Below, in pieces: positions 33,838 to 36,630 of a stretch of DNA of 36,630 nucleotides (its first letter is position 1; each line of letters starts with the position of its first letter). A program made the translations under genes and the position numbers. The stretch comes from an uncultured Pedosphaera sp. (lineage in GTDB: Bacteria > Verrucomicrobiota > Verrucomicrobiia > Limisphaerales > Pedosphaeraceae): NCBI GenBank assembly GCA_903930565.1, contig CAIYZC010000100.1, positions 1 through 36,630 on the forward strand, read 5' to 3'. The notes under the pieces were generated by a model. It worked only from the letters and a program-made list of their open reading frames with translations, searched no databases and had not been told where the DNA came from.

Positions 33838-36123
33838 TTAAAACAGAAAACTCAGCGTGCCGTAAAAGCCGCGGCGCTGGCCGTATTGCGGCGCGTTGAC
33901 CCCCACCCCGGAGCCGTCGCGCAACTCATAGACGTTGTCCGACACGTTCACGATGTCCAGGCGGGCGCGCAGCTTCGTGCGTTGGCTCAGTTGCAATTCC
34001 TGCTGCACCCCGACGTTCACCGAGGAATAAACCGGCACACTGCCGCCGTTCGGAATCCCGACCGAGGGATCGGCCGGCAGCGGGGCGCCGTCCGTGCGCA
34101 GCCCGCTCCCGAACAAGGCATCCACAAACACCAACGTATTGGCGCTCCGGCTCTCCTCGAATTTGTAGGACGCTCCAAACGAACCCGTGACCGTTTGGTC
34201 GTGATCCAGCGGGATATAGTTGCCTTGGATGTAGTTGAGCGCCGCTTGGGAAAAGAGGAACTGGGAGGCGACCACATTCCGCCCCTGCGCCTTGGACACC
34301 GCCACGTTGGCGAAGGTCGAGAACCCCTTGTCCGTGTACGAGGCCGTGAATTCGACACCGCGAACTTCGCCCTTTTCAAAATTGAACGGCGCCAGAATGA
34401 GTGTTTGGCCGAACAAACCGTCGTCCAATTGGTCCTTGGAGACTTTGTAATACGCATCCACCCCGACCTTCAGGCCGGGCGCCAAATCCTGCGTGACGCC
34501 CGCATCGAAATAATGGGCGCGCTCGGCTTTCACCGGGTCGTCGGTCGTTACTTGGGAGGCGTTCGCCGTGCCATTGAATTGCGCCACGCTGCCCGAGCGG
34601 ACCAATTCCAAGGGTGGCGGCGTGAAATACCGCGCGTAACCCGCATGCAGGGTGGTGCTCGTCACCGGCTGATAGACCAAGTTGAGCCGCGGACTGATCT
34701 GCGACTCGGTCACGTAGGAATCAAAAATATCAAAGCGCGCGCCATAATTCATGGTGACTTTGGGTGTCAGCTTCCACGAGTCCTGCACATAGGCGCTGAA
34801 GGTCGTGGCGTGCAGGGTTTCCTGGTCGCGGATGACCTGCTGCCCGGTGGGCACGCCCAAGGCGGACAAATCCCACACCGTGGATTGGTTTTTGTCCGAG
34901 GCCGTGGATTGCGTGGCGGCGAGCCCCGCGCGCAGGGTGTGGGTTTCGCCCAAATGATCCGTGAAATCCGCTTGAAAACCGCCGGTGTCCAAGCCCCGGT
35001 TCACATCGCTCGCGACGCCGTTGAAATACAAATCCCCAATGGTGTCGGGGCGGAAATGGACGCTGCTGTCGCGCCCGAACCCGGCGATTTGCAGGTTGGC
35101 GTCCGCAAAGGTCTTCGTGTAGGCCAGCACGCCGTAGTAATTTTTTTCGTACTGCCGCTCGTTGAGCTGCGCGGAATCAAAGTAGCTGGGAGCCCCGGGC
35201 GCTCCGGCGTAGGTCCCCGCCAGGCCGGGCCGGTTCGGCACCTCAAAGCCGCCGTACGAGGCGCTGTAAAGGAAACCCAGGCGGCTGGTGTCATCCAGTT
35301 TGTAGGACAAATAACCAAAGGTCTTGTATTGCTCCGTGAGATCATGCAGCGGGGTCGTGCCCGGTGCCGGATTCTCGATGCCCAGGTTGTTGTGGTTGTA
35401 GCCGCCGTCGAAGAAATAGTTCAACTTCCCCTCGGAACCGCCATACGCGAAACTCGGGCTGAAGGTGTCGTAGGCGCCGCCATAGACCGTCGCCGTGCCC
35501 CCTTGATCAAAGCTCCCGCTCTTCGTCTGGATGTCCACCACGCCCGCCGTGCGCAACCCGTATTCCGCGGGCAACGCCCCGGTGATGAACCGCAGGCTCT
35601 CCATGAAGCGCGGATCCAATTCCTGGCCGAAACCCGTGATGCCTTCCGGCAACACGATGTCATTGATGCGGTATTGCAGGTTCGCGTGTTCCCCGCGCAC
35701 ATGGACCTGGCCCAACGAATCCGCCGCCACGCCCGGGGCGCGCAAGAGCAGTTGATTGAACCCGCCGTTCTCCCCCGAAGGCAGCGCCTGCAGCTGCTGC
35801 TCATTGATCGTGTAAGCGCTCGTGCCGAGATCCAAAGGAATCTGGGTGCGGACCTCTTCAACGCCACCCACGACCGTGATGGCCTCCAAACGCGTGGCGT
35901 TCGTGAGGCCGCCGGTGCCGGCCGCGGTTACCGCTGGTGCCGGGGGCACGGCCGGGGCCGGCGCATTGGTTTGGGAACGGGCGGCCGCGGCGCCCAGGAG
36001 CACCACGGCCGCGATCACGGCTTGATATTCGCGGCGCCGGGCGCCGGGCCGGAGCGGACAACGGTCCACCGACGAAGCGGACAAAACCGAGGAAACGGAA
36101 CGGTCGAAAAACTGGGAATTCAT
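33838..36123 (-). CDS. TonB-dependent outer-membrane receptor
   Basis: A 761-residue protein from the ATG at 36123; a GTG nine bases upstream is in frame. A signal peptide lies at about residues 36-52 (VIAAVVLLGAAAARSQ). A Pro/Ala-rich spacer leads to a probable TonB box (LEAITVVGG), then a plug domain with LLLRAPGVAADSLGQVHVRGEHANLQYRIND and ALPAEYGLRTAGVVDIQTKSG. The remaining ~550 residues form the 22-strand barrel, ending in aromatic FYGTLSFLF with terminal Phe, as in outer-membrane proteins. The ligand is unknown; no ligand-specific motif is visible. It is the first complete gene of the operon running to the permease. Confidence 0.94.
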   Translation of the reverse strand: MNSQFFDRSVSSVLSASSVDRCPLRPGARRREYQAVIAAVVLLGAAAARSQTNAPAPAVPPAPAVTAAGTGGLTNATRLEAITVVGGVEEVRTQIPLDLGTSAYTINEQQLQALPSGENGGFNQLLLRAPGVAADSLGQVHVRGEHANLQYRINDIVLPEGITGFGQELDPRFMESLRFITGALPAEYGLRTAGVVDIQTKSGSFDQGGTATVYGGAYDTFSPSFAYGGSEGKLNYFFDGGYNHNNLGIENPAPGTTPLHDLTEQYKTFGYLSYKLDDTSRLGFLYSASYGGFEVPNRPGLAGTYAGAPGAPSYFDSAQLNERQYEKNYYGVLAYTKTFADANLQIAGFGRDSSVHFRPDTIGDLYFNGVASDVNRGLDTGGFQADFTDHLGETHTLRAGLAATQSTASDKNQSTVWDLSALGVPTGQQVIRDQETLHATTFSAYVQDSWKLTPKVTMNYGARFDIFDSYVTESQISPRLNLVYQPVTSTTLHAGYARYFTPPPLELVRSGSVAQFNGTANASQVTTDDPVKAERAHYFDAGVTQDLAPGLKVGVDAYYKVSKDQLDDGLFGQTLILAPFNFEKGEVRGVEFTASYTDKGFSTFANVAVSKAQGRNVVASQFLFSQAALNYIQGNYIPLDHDQTVTGSFGASYKFEESRSANTLVFVDALFGSGLRTDGAPLPADPSVGIPNGGSVPVYSSVNVGVQQELQLSQRTKLRARLDIVNVSDNVYELRDGSGVGVNAPQYGQRRGFYGTLSFLF

Positions 36124-36148
36124 ATCACTCACTGGCTCGCTACAAGGG

Positions 36149-36169
36149 CTGAACGGGCAACCGGTTCAG
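36149..36169 (-). promoter_or_regulatory. Hairpin in the leader of the TonB-dependent receptor gene
   Basis: On the minus strand CTGAAC-CGGTTGCCC-GTTCAG has a perfect 6-base stem and 9-base loop, about 26 bases before the receptor ATG. Just upstream, GAACCTGATTCG (about 36172-36183) resembles the 3' part of the TPP riboswitch core and can pair alternatively with the loop (AACC/GGTT). The 5' TPP elements are absent, so no known riboswitch is claimed. Confidence 0.3.
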
Positions 36170-36329
36170 GACGAATCAGGTTCGGGCGGGCCGGGTCTGG
36201 TTGGGGGAGGGATTAAACCCACCGGGGTGGAGGGCCGCCGATTTGCGGTTGCCCCCGGCCGACCGGGCCGTCCAAGCGAAAAATCGCCCCGGCCGCGGAA
36301 ACGCGGTGGGAGCGGAGGCCTGGCCGGCC

Positions 36330-36630
36330 TCAGGCTGGAAGCGGTGGTCCGCGGTCCGGGGGCGCGCGGAAATCCACCTGCCGCCAAAGGACGGGGTGCG
36401 GTGGACGGAGAAAAAAGAGGAGACAGAAAGCCACCGCCATCGCCGCCAATTGCGTCGGCAGGGAATCGGTCAAGCCATGGGCGATGAGGCAGGCGGCGCA
36501 GACCTGGCTGTCCGCCGTGGCATCGTCGCCGTGCCACCACTGGTGCAAGCTCGGACTGGCGGCCAGCAACCCCGCGAAGAGCAAGGACAAGGCGAGCACC
36601 ACGGCCAATGCCGTCTTGGTCGCCCAACTA
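36330..36630 (-). CDS. DUF2946-like small membrane protein (5' end beyond window)
   Basis: The frame is open to the window edge, so the start lies outside. Visible are a hydrophobic helix (TALAVVLALSLLFAGLLAASP), a His/Asp/Cys-rich periplasmic stretch (LHQWWHGDDATADSQVCAACLIAHG), a second helix (LAAMAVAFCLLFFL) and a Pro-rich tail of about 25 residues. The LHQ-x-x-H...C-x-x-C-L-x-A-H pattern matches small DUF2946-like proteins often encoded next to copper-related TonB receptors. It is the upstream neighbour of the receptor gene on the same strand, about 206 bases away. The His and Cys residues suggest metal contact, but this is inference. Confidence 0.6.
   Translation of the reverse strand, partial: SWATKTALAVVLALSLLFAGLLAASPSLHQWWHGDDATADSQVCAACLIAHGLTDSLPTQLAAMAVAFCLLFFLRPPHPVLWRQVDFRAPPDRGPPLPA

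Noticed and set aside
32110-36216. 1368-residue open frame on the plus strand across the receptor, tonB and exbB
   Set aside because: Its length is striking, but it is Arg/Gly/His-rich and lies antisense to four well-identified genes. It is a codon-bias shadow.
36124-36240. TPP or cobalamin riboswitch before the receptor gene
   Set aside because: Only GAACCTGATTCG resembles the TPP 3' core; GGGGTGC and CTGAGA are missing. The AATCCC and CCCGCC pieces resemble a cobalamin element, but the ACTGT and box spacing do not fit. Kept only as a structured leader of unknown type.
36166-36627. 153-residue open frame on the minus strand upstream of the receptor
   Set aside because: Arg/Pro-rich; the frame at 36330-36630, with two membrane helices and a His/Cys motif, is the better coding candidate.

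Overview
The window looks like chromosome from a high-GC, Gram-negative member of the Verrucomicrobiota, most likely the Pedosphaera/Limisphaera side of the phylum. This is inferred from family content, not from a marker gene. The supporting signs are a Gfo/Idh/MocA oxidoreductase tail with the SSALCHTGNISYRLG signature, a pseudopilin with an H-X9-DG motif, a huge secreted RCC1/Ig protein with repeated YQWQFNG strands, a CRTAC1-type FG-GAP/ASPIC-UnbV protein, and many proteins rich in Thr-Asn-Pro. Few genes have a clear Shine-Dalgarno sequence. I see no rRNA, tRNA, CRISPR array, insertion sequence or phage gene.

Layout. 1-1437 (+): the end of a Gfo/Idh/MocA oxidoreductase, a small lipoprotein and a membrane-anchored unknown. 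1451-3766 (-): an unrecognised helical protein and an MFS exporter. 4216-4626 (+): an exported Gly/His-rich protein. 4901-8595 (+): hom-thrC-lysC, the aspartate-to-threonine cluster. 8610-9503 (-): a pseudopilin. 9640-13371 (+): a secreted beta-propeller protein and a secreted clan GH-D (alpha-galactosidase-like) glycosidase. 13377-15659 (-): a TPR lipoprotein, divergent from a DUF362 protein (15672-16763, +), which is followed by a SHOCT mini-protein. 17142-21018 (-): a run with archaeal-type phosphoglycerate mutase, a DEDDy exonuclease, a nucleosidase and an MFS transporter. 21327-23285 (-) and 23501-24697 (+): a divergent pair of secreted proteins (CRTAC1-type and beta-helix). 25380-29018 (+): the 1212-residue RCC1/Ig protein. 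29084-36630 (-): a tightly packed envelope locus.

The last region is the most interesting. In transcription order it holds a DUF2946-like membrane protein (cut by the window edge), a TonB-dependent receptor, TonB, ExbB, two ExbD paralogues, a membrane-anchored coiled-coil protein, a LolD/MacB-type ATPase and an FtsX/MacB-type permease. Most junctions from tonB onward are 4-base overlaps or gaps under 40 bases. This reads as one operon joining energised outer-membrane uptake to an inner-membrane MacB/Lol-class ABC pump, with a coiled-coil protein of unknown role between them.

The second notable point is a decayed, frameshifted copy of the 3' end of that same permease at about 24944-25090, upstream of the giant RCC1/Ig gene. 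That gene therefore lies between an intact permease and a relic of one, both in the same orientation, which records a past duplication or recombination.
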